DNA of 64,000 nucleotides, from contig JBBELK010001083.1 of NCBI GenBank assembly GCA_037783545.1, positions 62,001-126,000 of the forward strand, given 5' to 3'. Below the pieces are notes generated by a model that did no database searches, had not been told where the DNA came from, and worked only from the letters and a program-made list of their open reading frames with translations. This DNA is from Henricia sp. BOLD:AAB3569. Lineage: Eukaryota > Echinodermata > Asteroidea > Spinulosida > Echinasteridae. Every line of letters starts with the position of its first letter. Positions within the stretch are counted from its first letter, which is position 1. Below, piece after piece: positions 1 to 30,600 of this stretch. Position numbers and translations under genes: made by a program.

Positions 1-249
1 CTCGATAGTTTTGTTCAATTTTTTACTGGAAATTGCGAATGTTTTCGGGTTTTTGGGACATGGGAGGTGTGTATGGGAGTTACTTGATAATATTGGTAAG
101 TTACATCGAAAACTATTTTCCAGAAACTCTGGTCACGCTCCTTTAAGTAGTACTTACTGTTTGGGACTTATATTGGATGGCTTTGAGGGTGATATGAGAA
201 TATACCGTACAAGTCATGAAAATACTGAAGGAGCCATATTTGGCCTTAC

Positions 250-19350
<19,101 letters not shown>

Positions 19351-19735
19351 CGTTGAATTATATTTAGATGATCAGTGTGAATTCCTACAAATTACACACA
19401 GACATTGACCCGTTCACATTAGGATAGTTAGTTCGTTTAACAAAGGGAAAGATTACCATGAACGGACACCCACTGGGACACCACACACTAAACCTATGAG
19501 ACAATTACTCTCAAAAATGTTAAGTTTTTCCTTTGTAAAACCATGACATTTTTTTCCTATTTTGTGATATTTCAACCAATTGTAACAGCCCTTCTATAAC
19601 TTTATAATCTGGCACTGTTCAAATAATCGAGATTTCGTAGTTTATTTCATGTACCGTACGCTCAATTATAATAAAAATATTTGTCAAAAATTGCATCTTT
19701 CCTTTTAATTGAAGGTATGTATGACAGGATTGACA

Positions 19736-19905
19736 ATAGACTACTAAAGTGTGACGTCAGTTGCCATGGTAATTGGGTCTAAACATTCGCTGGTAATCTG
19801 AAACGTCCATTGGCATAACGCAGGAAAACAGTTCACTGGTTTTAGTGTAGACCCAATAACCATGGCAACACACAAAGGGTGACGTTTTCACTTTAGTAGT
19901 CTATT
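19736..19905. mobile_element. MITE (ATAGACTACTAAAGTG ends)
   Basis: Ends ATAGACTACTAAAGTGTGAC and the inverse. It lies about 390 bases upstream of the dynein start codon, inside its likely promoter region. Confidence 0.78.
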
Positions 19906-20129
19906 GGAGATTGGTCTTGAGCCTAGGATATTCTAAACTTGGTGTAGAGGGCGCTCTATAGGGGCAACGTGTAAAGCCGTAGCTACATTTTATTAACCAG
20001 CTGAGGGGCTTAACAAAATTCATCCGTGTTGGTGGGACTAATTTCTTTTAGACGCGGTATAGCGAGAAGTCAAGTTTCCACGCTGCTAGAGAATCCTGCC
20101 ATTCTTCCAAAACTTTGCTCCATTTTATC

Positions 20130-20320
20130 GCTTTCTGAAGTTTGAGGCACACTACCGGTACTCTTCGGAATATTGGATCATTGGGGCTAGTGCACCTATT
20201 GAGCAAATATCAGAGCCAAGAGACAAATTTCATTTGCGTGAGTTTGCCACAGATTTGGGGTTAGAAACGGCTCCAGGGCGGAGGATCCGCCCTGTTCACG
20301 GGTCTAACCTACCATAGGTT
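20130..20320. repeat. Fragment of the 655-bp foldback family
   Basis: It shares GCACCTATTGAGCAAATATC and the following ~60 bases with the element at 20831-21485. Confidence 0.75.
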
Positions 20321-20494
20321 TAACGTGTTTATGACATGCATGATGATGTAGGCCTAGGCCTACGCAAACAACTGAACAACATGAATATCCCACTCCGTCC
20401 GTTCATTTTTTAAAAACGGTATTTTTTTCGTATACATTGAACAAAGATTTTAAGGAAATTACCATACCTCCTGGAATCAACACATAATGTATTT

Positions 20495-20760
20495 TTTAAG
20501 ATACTTCCCACTTGCACTTTTGTCGCAAATGTTGCTTTTCTGTAGAAAAATCACGTTTTCTTCTTCAAAAATTGCCTTCAGTTTAATAGTGCACAAGATA
20601 ACCATTCACGCGCGCGCAGCACCCTCTGTTGTCGCGCTTATGCACAGACCGCTCACACGTCATTTTGTGCATTACTTTATGCAGTAATTTTATCATTTAT
20701 TTATCTCAGAAATGCAACATTTGCGACGGAAGTGTCAGTTGGAAGTATATCTTAGAATAA
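20495..20760. repeat. Inverted-repeat element next to the foldback
   Basis: AAGATACTTCCCACTTGCAC with CGCAAATGTTGC at the left is mirrored by GCAACATTTGCGAC with AAGTATATCTT at the right. The core is CG-rich and has no coding. Confidence 0.7.
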
Positions 20761-22051
20761 ACCTTATCGATGTTCTCAATGCATTATGGGATTGGATGAC
20801 AAAATTGCCCAGCCAAATGTGCATAAACCTTAGCCCCGCGAGCAGTGCTTCGGGTGGGAAAACCCTCAGCCCTGTCGTCTAATATACCCAAAATCTGTGG
20901 CAAACTCACGCAAATGAAATTTGTCCCATGGCTCTGATATTTGCTCAATAGGTGCACTCACCCCAGTTTATAAATATTCCGAAGAGTACGCATCGATCCG
21001 ATGTCTAGTTTCGGTGAAATCGTGGGGAAAGTTTGAGACCTTTCGTGCGATGAAATACCTTCTCTTTGACCAAAAATCAAATATGCGCATGCGCGAGAGC
21101 GGAGAGGTCAACACTAGACTGGTTTCACATCCTCAATTTACTTCCCTTCGTCGTAAGATATGAAGGAAAGTAAATATGAGGACAGCGAACCAGTCTAGAT
21201 TGTGTTGACCTCTCCGCTCTCGTGCATGCGGATATTTGATTTTTGGTCAAAGAGAAGGTATTTCATCGCACGAAAGGTCTCAAACTTTCCCCACGATTTC
21301 ACCGAAACTAGACATCGGATCGATGCGTACTCTTCGGAATATTTATAAACTGGGGTGAGTGCACCTATTGAGCAAATATCAGAGCCATGGGACAAATTTC
21401 ATTTGCGTGAGTTTGCCACAGATTTTGGGTATATTAGACGACAGGGCTGAGGGTTTTCCCACCCGAAGCACTGCTCGCGGGGCTACATAAACCTATGAGG
21501 CGGACACCAACTAGGCAACTTTTTTACTCATTTTCACGAAAACCAAAAAGAGTTCAAGAATCAACCTCCCACCACTTTATCTTTGACACATATCAAACAT
21601 ACTGACAAACATGTCCCGAAACAGAAATGTTGCAAATGCGAGAAATCATCGGGGATTCCCTTCGTATCGGTAGTCCGAGTACCACGCTCGCAGCTCGGTA
21701 TGCGCTATGCAACACACGCCGTATCGGCACTGCGAGTCCGTGAGGACGGACTCGCAGTTGTTGCATAGCGCATACCGAGCTGCGAGCGTGGTACTCGGAC
21801 TACCGATACGAAGGGAATCCCCGATGATTTCTCGCATTTGCAACATTTCTGTTTCGGGACATGTTTCAGTATGTTTGATATGTGTCAAAGATAAAGTGGT
21901 GGGAGGTTGATTCTTGAACTCTTTTTGGTTTTCGCGAAAATGAGTAAAAACGTTGCCTAGTTGGTGTCCGCCTCATAGGTTTATGCACATTTGGCCGGGC
22001 AATTTTGTCATCCAATCCCATAATGCATTGAGAACGTCGATAAGGTTTATT
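20756..22051. mobile_element. Outer foldback element carrying a nested insertion
   Basis: The left arm starts AATAAACCTTATCGATGTTC and the right arm ends with its inverse near 22051, with the centre near 21735. The left arm is split by the 655-bp insert at 20831-21485; removing insert and duplication restores the arm seen uninterrupted on the right. Confidence 0.85.
20831..21485. mobile_element. Foldback (Mutator-like?) element with 9-bp target duplication
   Basis: A 655-bp near-perfect palindrome with ends TAGCCCCGCGAGCAGTGCTT and its inverse. It is flanked by CATAAACCT at 20822-20830 and 21486-21494. A 9-bp duplication with long arms suggests a Mutator-type non-autonomous element. It has no coding capacity; mirror-image frames on both strands come from the arms. 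Confidence 0.88.
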
Positions 22052-22404
22052 GAATATTAAGCTATATAAATTCACCCAAATCCGTGTTCAATGTAGGCCT
22101 AGGCTATATGAAAAAAAAATTCCAAAAAACTTTCCAAGACTGAAGCAACTGAAAAGAGATTATTTCCGTTGAAAGTTTTATAATCTCTTTGGCATCTTCT
22201 CAATATCTCAAACACAAAATGATAATTTGAAATCAATCTGATTTGCCTCACCTAAAAAATACTCACTGCACTTCGTCCAACATCTTTTCACTGGCTTGAC
22301 TAGCTGGGAATTTTCGGATGCTTCAAATCACATCCACTAAAAGGTGGCGAATGTCTACGGAGCTAAATAATGGACAAATCACAAAAGGTATATTGGCTTG
22401 AACA

Positions 22405-22665
22405 TTCGCAAGGAGCAAGTTCGGGAGGGCGACTATATAGTTAACTAGACTAACCTACCCGGACCCCGGAGGTTGGTTCCTCAAGTCAGACTAGCTAGTC
22501 AAACCACGCAGCGTTCGGGTAACATCTAGACTAAACCATAGGATGTAGATGCCACCCGAACGCTGCGTGGTTTGACTAGCTAGTCTGGCTAGCTATAGAG
22601 GAACCAGGCCCCGGAGGTAGGTTTAATTAACTATTGTCGCCCGCCCGAGCTTGCTTCCGTATCAT
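22405..22665. repeat. Palindromic repeat
   Basis: GCAAGTTCGGGAGGGCGACT faces GTCGCCCGCCCGAGCTTGC, and ACGCAGCGTTCGGGT faces ACCCGAACGCTGCGT near the centre (~22535). A third partial arm follows at 22690. Confidence 0.7.
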
Positions 22666-22951
22666 AAAGTTGTATGCTCCGTATCGACAATGGTCTAGTT
22701 AACCTATAGTCGTCCGCCCGAACTTGCTCACGGCTGACACACTGTAGGCCCTATTTGCAGTAAACGCAATTTTCAAAATAAATTGAGATAATGGCCCGGG
22801 GATAATGGTGTCAGTACATTCTCGATCGGTGGTCCTAAACCTGTCAAATTGTTGAAACCTGTGCAGCGTTTTGCGATGAAACTCTTGGTATGTTCCCCAG
22901 GCCGAGTTCGGGCGGTCGCCGCACCTCGGCGTCCCAGAGCTCCCCATTTAA

Positions 22952-23058
22952 GCGGGCCTCCCACTGTGCGACGACTGTATACACTCTATACACAATCGTA
23001 CCAAATCGTACCCAATCGTTGGAAATTCGTGGCAAAAATCGCACAGTGGGAGGCCCGC
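22952..23058. mobile_element. GCGGGCC MITE, copy 1
   Basis: Inverted ends GCGGGCCTCCCACTGTGCGA face each other around a 65-bp core, flanked by TTAA on both sides. This is the shortest of six copies in the window. Confidence 0.85.
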
Positions 23059-23132
23059 TTAAGCTGTTACGACCTATGGTACGACATACTAGCTATGGCG
23101 ATATGAGCTCGACAACTTCAATCGGCATTTAT

Positions 23133-23320
23133 TTATATACCACATCCAACAGCGGAGGGACCGCCAATCACAGGAATATGGGAGCAAGTGTGGTTGAGTG
23201 CCTTGCTCAAGGGCACAGGTGCCACAACCCGTCACGGCCAGGAATCGAACCTACATTCTAGTACTAGCACAGGAACTTAAGTTCGACGCACTAGACCGCT
23301 CGGCCATAACACCCATCGCG
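23133..23320 (-). repeat. tRNA-like SINE fragment
   Basis: TGCCTTGCTCAAGGGCACAGG, GGAATCGAACC and GACCGCTCGGCCA are the inverse of a SINE head with A and B boxes. Confidence 0.6.
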
Positions 23321-23535
23321 AGTTATAGCGAGAAGACGATGAGAGGCGGACCGGAATTTTGTGCGCGGTACGTGGGGCCCGGCCGATTAGATGTCGCAGC
23401 GCATTTGCCACTTTGAGCTCCTCGACCCGAATATTTTTCTAGAATCTCTTGTCAAATAAAGTGAATGTGCAATACCGACCTCCCACTGTGCGATTTTTGT
23501 TATGAATTTTTCACAATTAGCATTAGGCATGTTTA

Positions 23536-23684
23536 GCGGGCCTCCCACTGTGCGATTTTTGCCACGATTCCCCTACGAATTGGTACGATTATCGGAGACT
23601 GCCTATAGACTCTACACACAATCGTACCCAATCGTACCGAATCGTAGCTAATTCGTAGCAAAAATCGCACAGTGGGAGGCCCGC
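23536..23684. mobile_element. GCGGGCC MITE, copy 2
   Basis: A 149-bp foldback with ~35-bp ends (GCGGGCCTCCCACTGTGCGA then TTTTTGCCACGA) and TTA on both sides. Its right end abuts the Harbinger transposon. Confidence 0.88.
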
Positions 23685-24236
23685 TTAATGCTAGGTTCCC
23701 ACTGTCGTGCGATCCGTTACGAACGTCACGATTGGCCATTCGTAGCTGATCGTGGAATTTTTGTTTCCTTTCCTGAAATTTCACGTTTGGATACGAGTTG
23801 ATGCGAGTCGATACGTTCTGGTACGATTTGGTGCGCTTGGATGCGATATAGTCACGATTGGTCAATTTCAGGTGACACGATCTGTCACGATCTGGGCTCC
23901 AGTTCAGATACGATCAGATACGTTCCGATAGGATTGTCCCGATTGAATCCACGATTGGGTCCCGATCTGACACGATCATCACGATCGGGGTCCCTGATTT
24001 GGGACGATCTGGTACGTTCCGATACGTTCGGATACGTTCCGATACGATCATCACGAACCGATGCGCTCTGTTGCGATCGGATACGATTGTGGTCGCGATG
24101 TCTTTCACGATCGGGATCGAGAGTGATCACGATTTGAGCCACGATTGGACCCCGACGGGTATATATACAGCCTGACTGACCATGGACTTCATTGTTTCTT
24201 GAACTTCTACAGAAGACTACAACCCACAATCATTGA

Positions 24237-24895
24237 TGATGGCAGGAGTTGAGGATGATGACAACGTGACATTTGCAGTATTTCTGTATGCTTACATTAT
24301 CGCCAGAGAGGAAGAAGACGAGCAGCAGCCAGACCAGCCACAACCCCAACCACAAAGGGCCAGGAGAGCTGCATGGCTCACAGAGGAGAGAAGACAACAG
24401 CTTGGCTAGTTCTCCAGCCTCCTAGACACCCAACTGAGGCTGGAGGATCCAGTAGCGTTCCAAAACTACACAAGGTTAACACCACAGCTCTTCGATGCAT
24501 GAAGTCTTGCAGAGGGTGGCCCCAGCTATTGAGAGGGAACTCACCAGTTTCAGGCAACCCCTCTCACCTGGACTGAAACTGGCAGTGACACTGAGGCACC
24601 TTGCCACTGGAGACAACTATCGGTCCCTTGCGTATGCCTTCAGGTGTGGAGTGTCCAGCATCTCAGAGATGGTTCCAGAAGTGTGCCAGGCAATTGTGCA
24701 AGCGTACAAAGATGAGGTGTTCAGCCTACCTGTGACCCCTGAAGCCTGGACAGCCCTAGCTAACCAGTTTAAGCAGAGATGGAACATCCTCCACGCCATT
24801 GGGGCCCTGGATGGCAAATACAATTGCTATCAAGAAGCCACTCCACATTGGCAGCCTCTACTACAATTACAAGGGCCTCTTTTCGATACCACTCT
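24237..24895 (+). pseudogene. Harbinger transposase (HARBI1-like), fragmentary
   Basis: A reading begins near MAGVEDDDNVTFAVFLYAY, is stopped by TAG at about 24408, and resumes as [20 protein letters not shown]. It shifts frame near 24497 and then reads [20 protein letters not shown] through IGALDGK, the first catalytic aspartate motif of the DDE nuclease. A second shift near 24822 leads to [20 protein letters not shown], after which the gene ends abruptly. The other catalytic residues are missing, so it cannot be active. Confidence 0.88.
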
Positions 24896-25179
24896 TGGCA
24901 GCCTGTGCAGCCCAGAGATCCTCCTTCTGTGTGACATCCTTGAACCCCGCAAGGCGTTTGCTGTAGAGGACCTCATTTCTCATGAGGAACTCAATGATTT
25001 CCTCCTTTTGCTTTTCAGTAAAGGTAGTTACTCTTTTCTTTCTCTTGGCTTTCTGGGTGGGGGTGGTATAGCTCCTCTGCCTCCTCTGGTGCCAGCTCTG
25101 GTGGCTGGACTGGTTCAGGCTCAGGGGATGGGGCAGCCTTGCCCTTTCCCTTCTTGCCTCTGGTACCCTTGGCTGGCAT
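24896..25179 (-). pseudogene. Harbinger-associated MADF/Myb-like DNA-binding protein, fragment
   Basis: Read from ATG at 25179 on the minus strand: [20 protein letters not shown], a Glu/Pro-rich stretch, a one-base shift, then [20 protein letters not shown] and [19 protein letters not shown], a MADF-type domain. It runs directly into the truncated transposase, which marks an internal deletion. Confidence 0.75.
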
Positions 25180-25709
25180 CTCTAAAAGGCTCCAAAAATA
25201 CTAGCAAAAGCAAGTTGACAGTAAAGATGTGCTCTCTTCCAGTGTAGATCGCTGAATGAAGCGCATTTAATCTTGTCCGGTATATATATGGAGGCGAGAA
25301 CTCGTAACAGATCGTGAGCGTCCGTGACAAAGCGTGACTACTCGCATACTTGCATCTATCTACGATCGTGAGTCAATCGTGTCAGGTCGTGAGCAATGGT
25401 ACCCGACAGAGCGTAACAGATCGTGACAGATCGTGGGAGATAGCAGCGCATCTCAACAGAGCGTGGTGTTTGTCTTGTCCAAGGTTGATCCCGATCACCA
25501 CGATTTGGAAGCACGATTAGATGCGATCTGTCGCGCTTTGTTACGATCCAATACGATCTGATGCGATGATCACGATTGAAAATTAATCGTGTTGATCGTA
25601 GCAAATGTTTGAACCGTCCAAAAATTGTCTACGATCAACACGATTGCCACGACTGACCTAAAGATCTGATAAGATCGGATAGGATCACCACGATTACTCC
25701 ACGATTAAA

Positions 25710-25858
25710 GCAGGCCTCCCACTGTGTGATTTTTGCCACGAATTGTCTACGATTGGGTACGATTGGCTACGATTGTGTGTAGAGTCTATAGGCAGTCTCC
25801 GATAATCGTACCAATTCGTAGGGGAATCGTGGCAAAAATCGCACAGTGGGAGGCCTGC
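25710..25858. mobile_element. GCAGGCC MITE, copy 3, nested in the Harbinger
   Basis: Same family with a matching change in both ends (GCAGGCC/GGCCTGC). It lies in the right subterminal region of the transposon. Confidence 0.86.
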
Positions 25859-25913
25859 TTAAGACCACGATTTCAATCGTGGCGCGAATCGTGATAGTGG
25901 GAACCTAGCATAA

Positions 25914-26072
25914 GCGGGCCTCCCACTGTGCGATTTTTGCCACGAATTCCCCACGATTCGGTACGATTAGCTACGATTTGGTAGGATTGTGTGTAGAGTC
26001 TATATGCAGTCTCCGATAATCGTATCAATTCGTAGGAAATTCGTGGCCAAAAACGCACAGTGGGAGGCCCGC
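25914..26072. mobile_element. GCGGGCC MITE, copy 4
   Basis: A 159-bp copy starting on the base after the Harbinger target duplication. Confidence 0.86.
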
Positions 26073-26299
26073 TTTAAGGTAAGATTTGTTGAGATACTGT
26101 AGACTGTCTATAGACAGTCGCAGTAAAATATTTACTAATCGTGGGAAATTCGTAGCAAAAATCCAATATCTGTTGCGTCATAGGTCGTCTTCTTCTTCCA
26201 AAATTACTGAGGTGTTTTGGAGAGGGATACAGGCATAACGTCGTTGCATGACCGATGTGGACTGGTATATCGTTAAGCCAAACAATGGAAGTGGCTGAA

Positions 26300-26460
26300 G
26301 CGGGCCTCCCACTGTCCGATTTTTGCTACGAAATTCCTACGAATTGGTACGATTTGTTACGATTGTGTGTAGAGTCAATGGACAGTATCTGGTTATCGTA
26401 TACCAAATCGTAGCTAATCGTACCTAATTCGTGGCCAAAATCGCACAGTGGGAGGCCCGC
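26300..26460. mobile_element. GCGGGCC MITE, copy 5
   Basis: A 161-bp copy with slightly diverged ends (CACTGTCCGA on the left) and no clear target duplication. Confidence 0.85.
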
Positions 26461-27601
26461 TTAATGAAAGTTGCATAAAAGCAGGCGGCACGAATTCTTC
26501 ACTTTCAAAATAGATGTGCAGTTAACAAATTCACATGCCGTTGTTGCTACGTAATGCACGCCATTGCCTAACCAACAGTTATGTTTGCTTTAGTATGCCA
26601 TCGTACGGTGAACACTGTATTGATTGTGTACTTCACACCTGCCGCGTGCACCACATACCAAAAGGCCAATTCTGCCATATTACGATAAAAGTGAAGACAA
26701 AAATTCCCTTTTTCACTGATCTTAAATTCCCGCGCAAAAAAATAACGACGACAATGTTTGTGGTCTCACATTATTTTCTCCATAGCAACGCCAGTATGTC
26801 ATATTAATAAATCACAAGCGTTTTCCTCCGTCTTTTCAATTAAATTCTTACTGTCAAGGACAGGTTACCAAAGGACAACATTTTTTTTAAATGGAAATCT
26901 AACTGTATATTTCACGGCACTAGCCAGTAATTGAGGGATTATATTCCGCATCATTGGAACGTTTCATGGACGAGTGAGCACGATGTGTTATTCTCAAGAA
27001 AAACCCTTTAGTTGATTTTCCTGTAGCTTAGGCTAATTGGTGTCGTGCAGTGTGGTATTTTTCGTCTGTATGAACATGAGAAATAAAAAAATTCTCATTT
27101 ATTTATTTTCTCTATTATTGTGGGAATTTTCAGAGCAAACACCATTTCATTGAAGATTATAAGATGTTATAAATAGTACGGACAGAAATATAAATGTTTG
27201 TGCATGACGTCAACATCTTTGATCCAAAGAGAAACGAAATCCCGGAACAAAGGGCTTTCCAATTTGTCCCGAAGCTTAATTGTTATCACACTAGTACATC
27301 TACCGTCCAAAAGTCCTCGATATATCTCTTTTGTCAAGAGTCAGTGGTGCAATTTTTGCCCTATTCAGTGGTGGTTTTGTAAACACTTTGCCATTGAACA
27401 CTTTACATTGCAAGTGAACTGTTTGCAAAGTGGTACAGGTATACACATGATTGTATATACTGGAAATTACCTTCTCTGTACGTGTTGTCATTTCCAGTAC
27501 CAAAAGGACAATAATTCACATCAGGTAGGCCTGGGGCCTACAGTTGTTGGTGACACATACGCCAGGATAACTTACAAGAATCTTCATTAGTGGTCTACAA
27601 T
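26461..27601. other. Upstream region of the Notch ligand
   Basis: A repeat-poor 1.1 kb, in contrast with everything around it. It probably holds the promoter and 5' UTR; the only motif I would name is the TATAAATA at 27168. Confidence 0.45.
27168..27175 (+). promoter_or_regulatory. Possible TATA box upstream of the Notch ligand
   Basis: TATAAATA lies about 430 bases upstream of the ATG in a repeat-poor stretch. Position and orientation fit a core promoter with a 5' UTR of about 400 bases, but no transcript evidence is available. Confidence 0.3.
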
Positions 27602-27649
27602 ATGGAAATCAAGATGAAAATTCTCCTGTTTTTCGCAGTTGTTTCACAG
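27602..27649 (+). CDS. Notch ligand exon 1 (signal peptide start)
   Basis: It encodes [16 protein letters not shown]. The first Met is preceded by ctacaat and followed by G; a second in-frame Met is four codons on. Donor CAG|gtaagt is ideal, phase 0. Joined to exon 2 it gives a hydrophobic run ending LAESSA, a plausible signal peptidase site. Exon 2 lies 13 kb away. Confidence 0.75.
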
Positions 27650-30600
27650 GTAAGTACGAGGTTTTGCTTGGATTCGGAACAAGTATACAACTTTATTACT
27701 CCATATAGTCGGGTATCTATGGGGGACCCCCCGTGCACCCCCCCCAGTACTAAACCAAACAAACTTTTTTAGGTGCATTTTATGGTCCTAAAACACATTT
27801 TTGATGTTAACAGTAAAAAAAAACCCGATGCACTCGGGTTATTCAAAATGGCGGCCAAAATGGTGGCCAAAATGGTCAAAAATCATATATTGGCCAAATA
27901 ATATGATGAAAGCACTTAAAAAATGGCTAGTTATATGTTTGTTACCCTCGCAAATTTATTTCTGGGGTCCCTTTTTTTCTATCATGCTTCAAATTCAAAA
28001 TGGCGGCCAATATGGAGGCCAATATGGCTGCCAAAAGTGGCCAACTGTGTGCAAAATGATATTTAATGGACAAAAATAATGATTAACACATACATAACAA
28101 AAGTTATGTTTTTGACCCTCGCAAATTTATTTCTGGGGTCCCCTTTTTTCTATCATGCTTCAAATTCAAAATGGCGGCCAATATGGCTGCCAAAAGTGGT
28201 CAATATGAGAAAAATGATATAATGGACAAAAAATACATACATGTACATTAAATGCAATCACCAGAATTAACTTACAATGTGTAAGTAAATTTATTTCTGG
28301 TGTCCCTTTTTTTCTATCATGCTTTAAATTTAAAATGGCGGCCAATATGGAGGCCAATATGGCTGCCAAAAGTGGCTGCCAAAAGTGGCCAACTGTGAGC
28401 AAAATGATATATAATGGACAAAAATAATGATAAACACATACATAACAAAAGTTATGTTTTTGACCCTCGCAAATTTATTTCTGGGGTCCCCTTTTTTCTA
28501 TCATGCTTCAAATTCAAAATGGCGGCCAATATGGCTGCCAAAAGTGGTCAATGTGAGAAAAATGATATACATGTAAAATGGACAAAAAAATACATGTACA
28601 TTAAATGCAATCAAACTTACAACCTTTTAGTGTGTCTTTTATGATCCTGAAGCACATGGGATGCTAACAAGAAGATAAAATGCTATGGAGATGACCATTA
28701 TGGCGGCCAGTATGGCCACCATATGTCCCAAATGGAAAAGATCATATATTAGCCAAATATAATATGATAAAATCATTTATAAAATTGCTAGTTATTTGCT
28801 TTTGACCGTTTTTAATTTTTTTTTTTAGGCATCCCTATTTTTCTATCATACATCATGCTCTAAATTCAAAATTGGCGACCAATATGGCTGCCGACAGTGG
28901 CCAAATGTAAGAAAAATGATATACAATGACCAAAAAACAATGCATAAATGAAATGCAACCCCCTTCCGCTAAACTAACCTTACCAACTTTTTATGATGCC
29001 TTTTAGAGTCCTGAAACAGTTTTAGATGTTAACATTATTAAAATTAAAAGCATATCATAAGCCAAATAATTAGCATTTATAAATTGCTATTCATATGTTC
29101 TTGACCCATATTTATTATACAACCAATATATGGCTGCCAAAATAAGTTAAATAAATGAATTTAATAACCCACCCCCCTCCCCCCACACCCCAATAACAAC
29201 CTTTGGGTGCGTTGATCCACGAAAACTATTTGGATTTTAACAGATAAAAACCCTGCGGCCCTTGAGATATCCAAGATGCCGGCCAATATGGCTGACAAAT
29301 CATATCACCCATATGATGCAATAAAAATTAATAAAATGGTTAGTTACTGGTATGTTTTCTACCCTCAACAATCATCTTTACGCTATCCTTTTGTTACTTT
29401 ATATTCCATAATGTGCGATCAGCATGGCTGACAAAAGAGGCCAAATGAGAAACATGTCTGCTGTGCTGGCTGGGCTAGTGCGTTTTCCCTTGCTCGCTTA
29501 AGGGATCCTTCACTAAGAGATCCAGTGAAACTGAAACTTCCCTCACCGTAGCATTGCCATATTGGATAGGTGTGTCCCCAGTACATGTAGACCCAAGTGA
29601 TGCATCTGTATGGAAATATCGCACAGGACAACTGCCGATCCTAATCTGTTGTTTGCTGGTTTCTATCATGTTGAGGAGTGTACAGTTAAACTGCTCTATA
29701 AGCACATCCAAATTCAAATTGTATTGAGTTGTTCACATTTTGTGTACCCCAATAATTATGCCCACTTCAATACTGTTGATTTTTGTGGAATCGTTCTTTT
29801 CAACTTTAGACTCCCTCTTCACGAACTACAAACACCCCATTGTCTCGTGATCCCATATCTGTATCTCTCAGATCATATTTGTTGTGATCATGGAAACAAA
29901 TACTGAGGATATTTAATATTTTTTGTAGACCTGAAAAACCATTTTGGTGGTCATACCAGCCTCATTTAACTTCAAACATGATAAGTATACCAAGATGACA
30001 ACTGATAAGGGTGAACAACATCATTTAGTTTATGTTTCATAATTTGTTTTTGGCCGATTAGATATCATTTTTCTTACATTCAGCTACACTTGACAGCCAT
30101 ATTGATGGCCAGACCATTGTTAATTAACATGTTTTGTGACATCAAAAGGCACCTCAAAAGTTGGTGTGCTTTAGTTCTTGATTGAAGGTGCAACAGTTTT
30201 TTATATTTTTCTCTTTATATGTTTAATGTTTCTCATATTTATCTACTTTTGGCAGCTACAGTGATCGCCATCTTCAAGCTGTGGGTTGTTTTTGGCCCAT
30301 TATATAACATTCTCCTCATATATGGCCGCTTTTGGCAGCCATTTTTTATTTGGAGCATGGTAGAAAACCCTCAACTTTTGAGGTGCCTCAAAATAAAATT
30401 TGCGAGGGTAAGAAACAATACTAGCAGCTTTATAAAAAATTGTCATTATTTGGCTAATATACATGTATGATCTTTTTCATTTTGGACCATTTTTAGTGGC
30501 CATATTGGCCGCCATTTTAGATATCTCAAGAGCATTTTATTGTATTGTTAACATGCTAAATATGCTATAGGATCACAAAGGGGTCCCAATAAGTTGGTGT

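Larger units (their letters stand above)
23689..25910 (+). mobile_element. PIF/Harbinger DNA transposon, internally deleted and decayed
   Basis: The element is 2222 bp and begins and ends with the inverted sequence TGCTAGGTTCCCACT. It is flanked by the target duplication TAA (23686-23688 and 25911-25913), the three-base TWA type typical of Harbinger. It holds a broken transposase on the plus strand and a broken MADF-type DNA-binding gene on the minus strand, the usual two-gene plan. Both flanks inside the ends carry dozens of short ACGATC/GATCGT-like subterminal motifs. A related 149-bp MITE is nested at 25710-25858. Confidence 0.9.

Noticed and set aside
20921..21395. Two almost identical 66-80-residue frames facing each other
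   Set aside because: They are the two arms of a palindromic transposon; there is no family resemblance and no reason for selection on the peptide.
24495..25247. A host gene related to HARBI1
   Set aside because: The frame is bounded by TAA target duplications and inverted ends, has two frameshifts and a stop, and lacks two of three catalytic acidic residues; it is a dead transposon.
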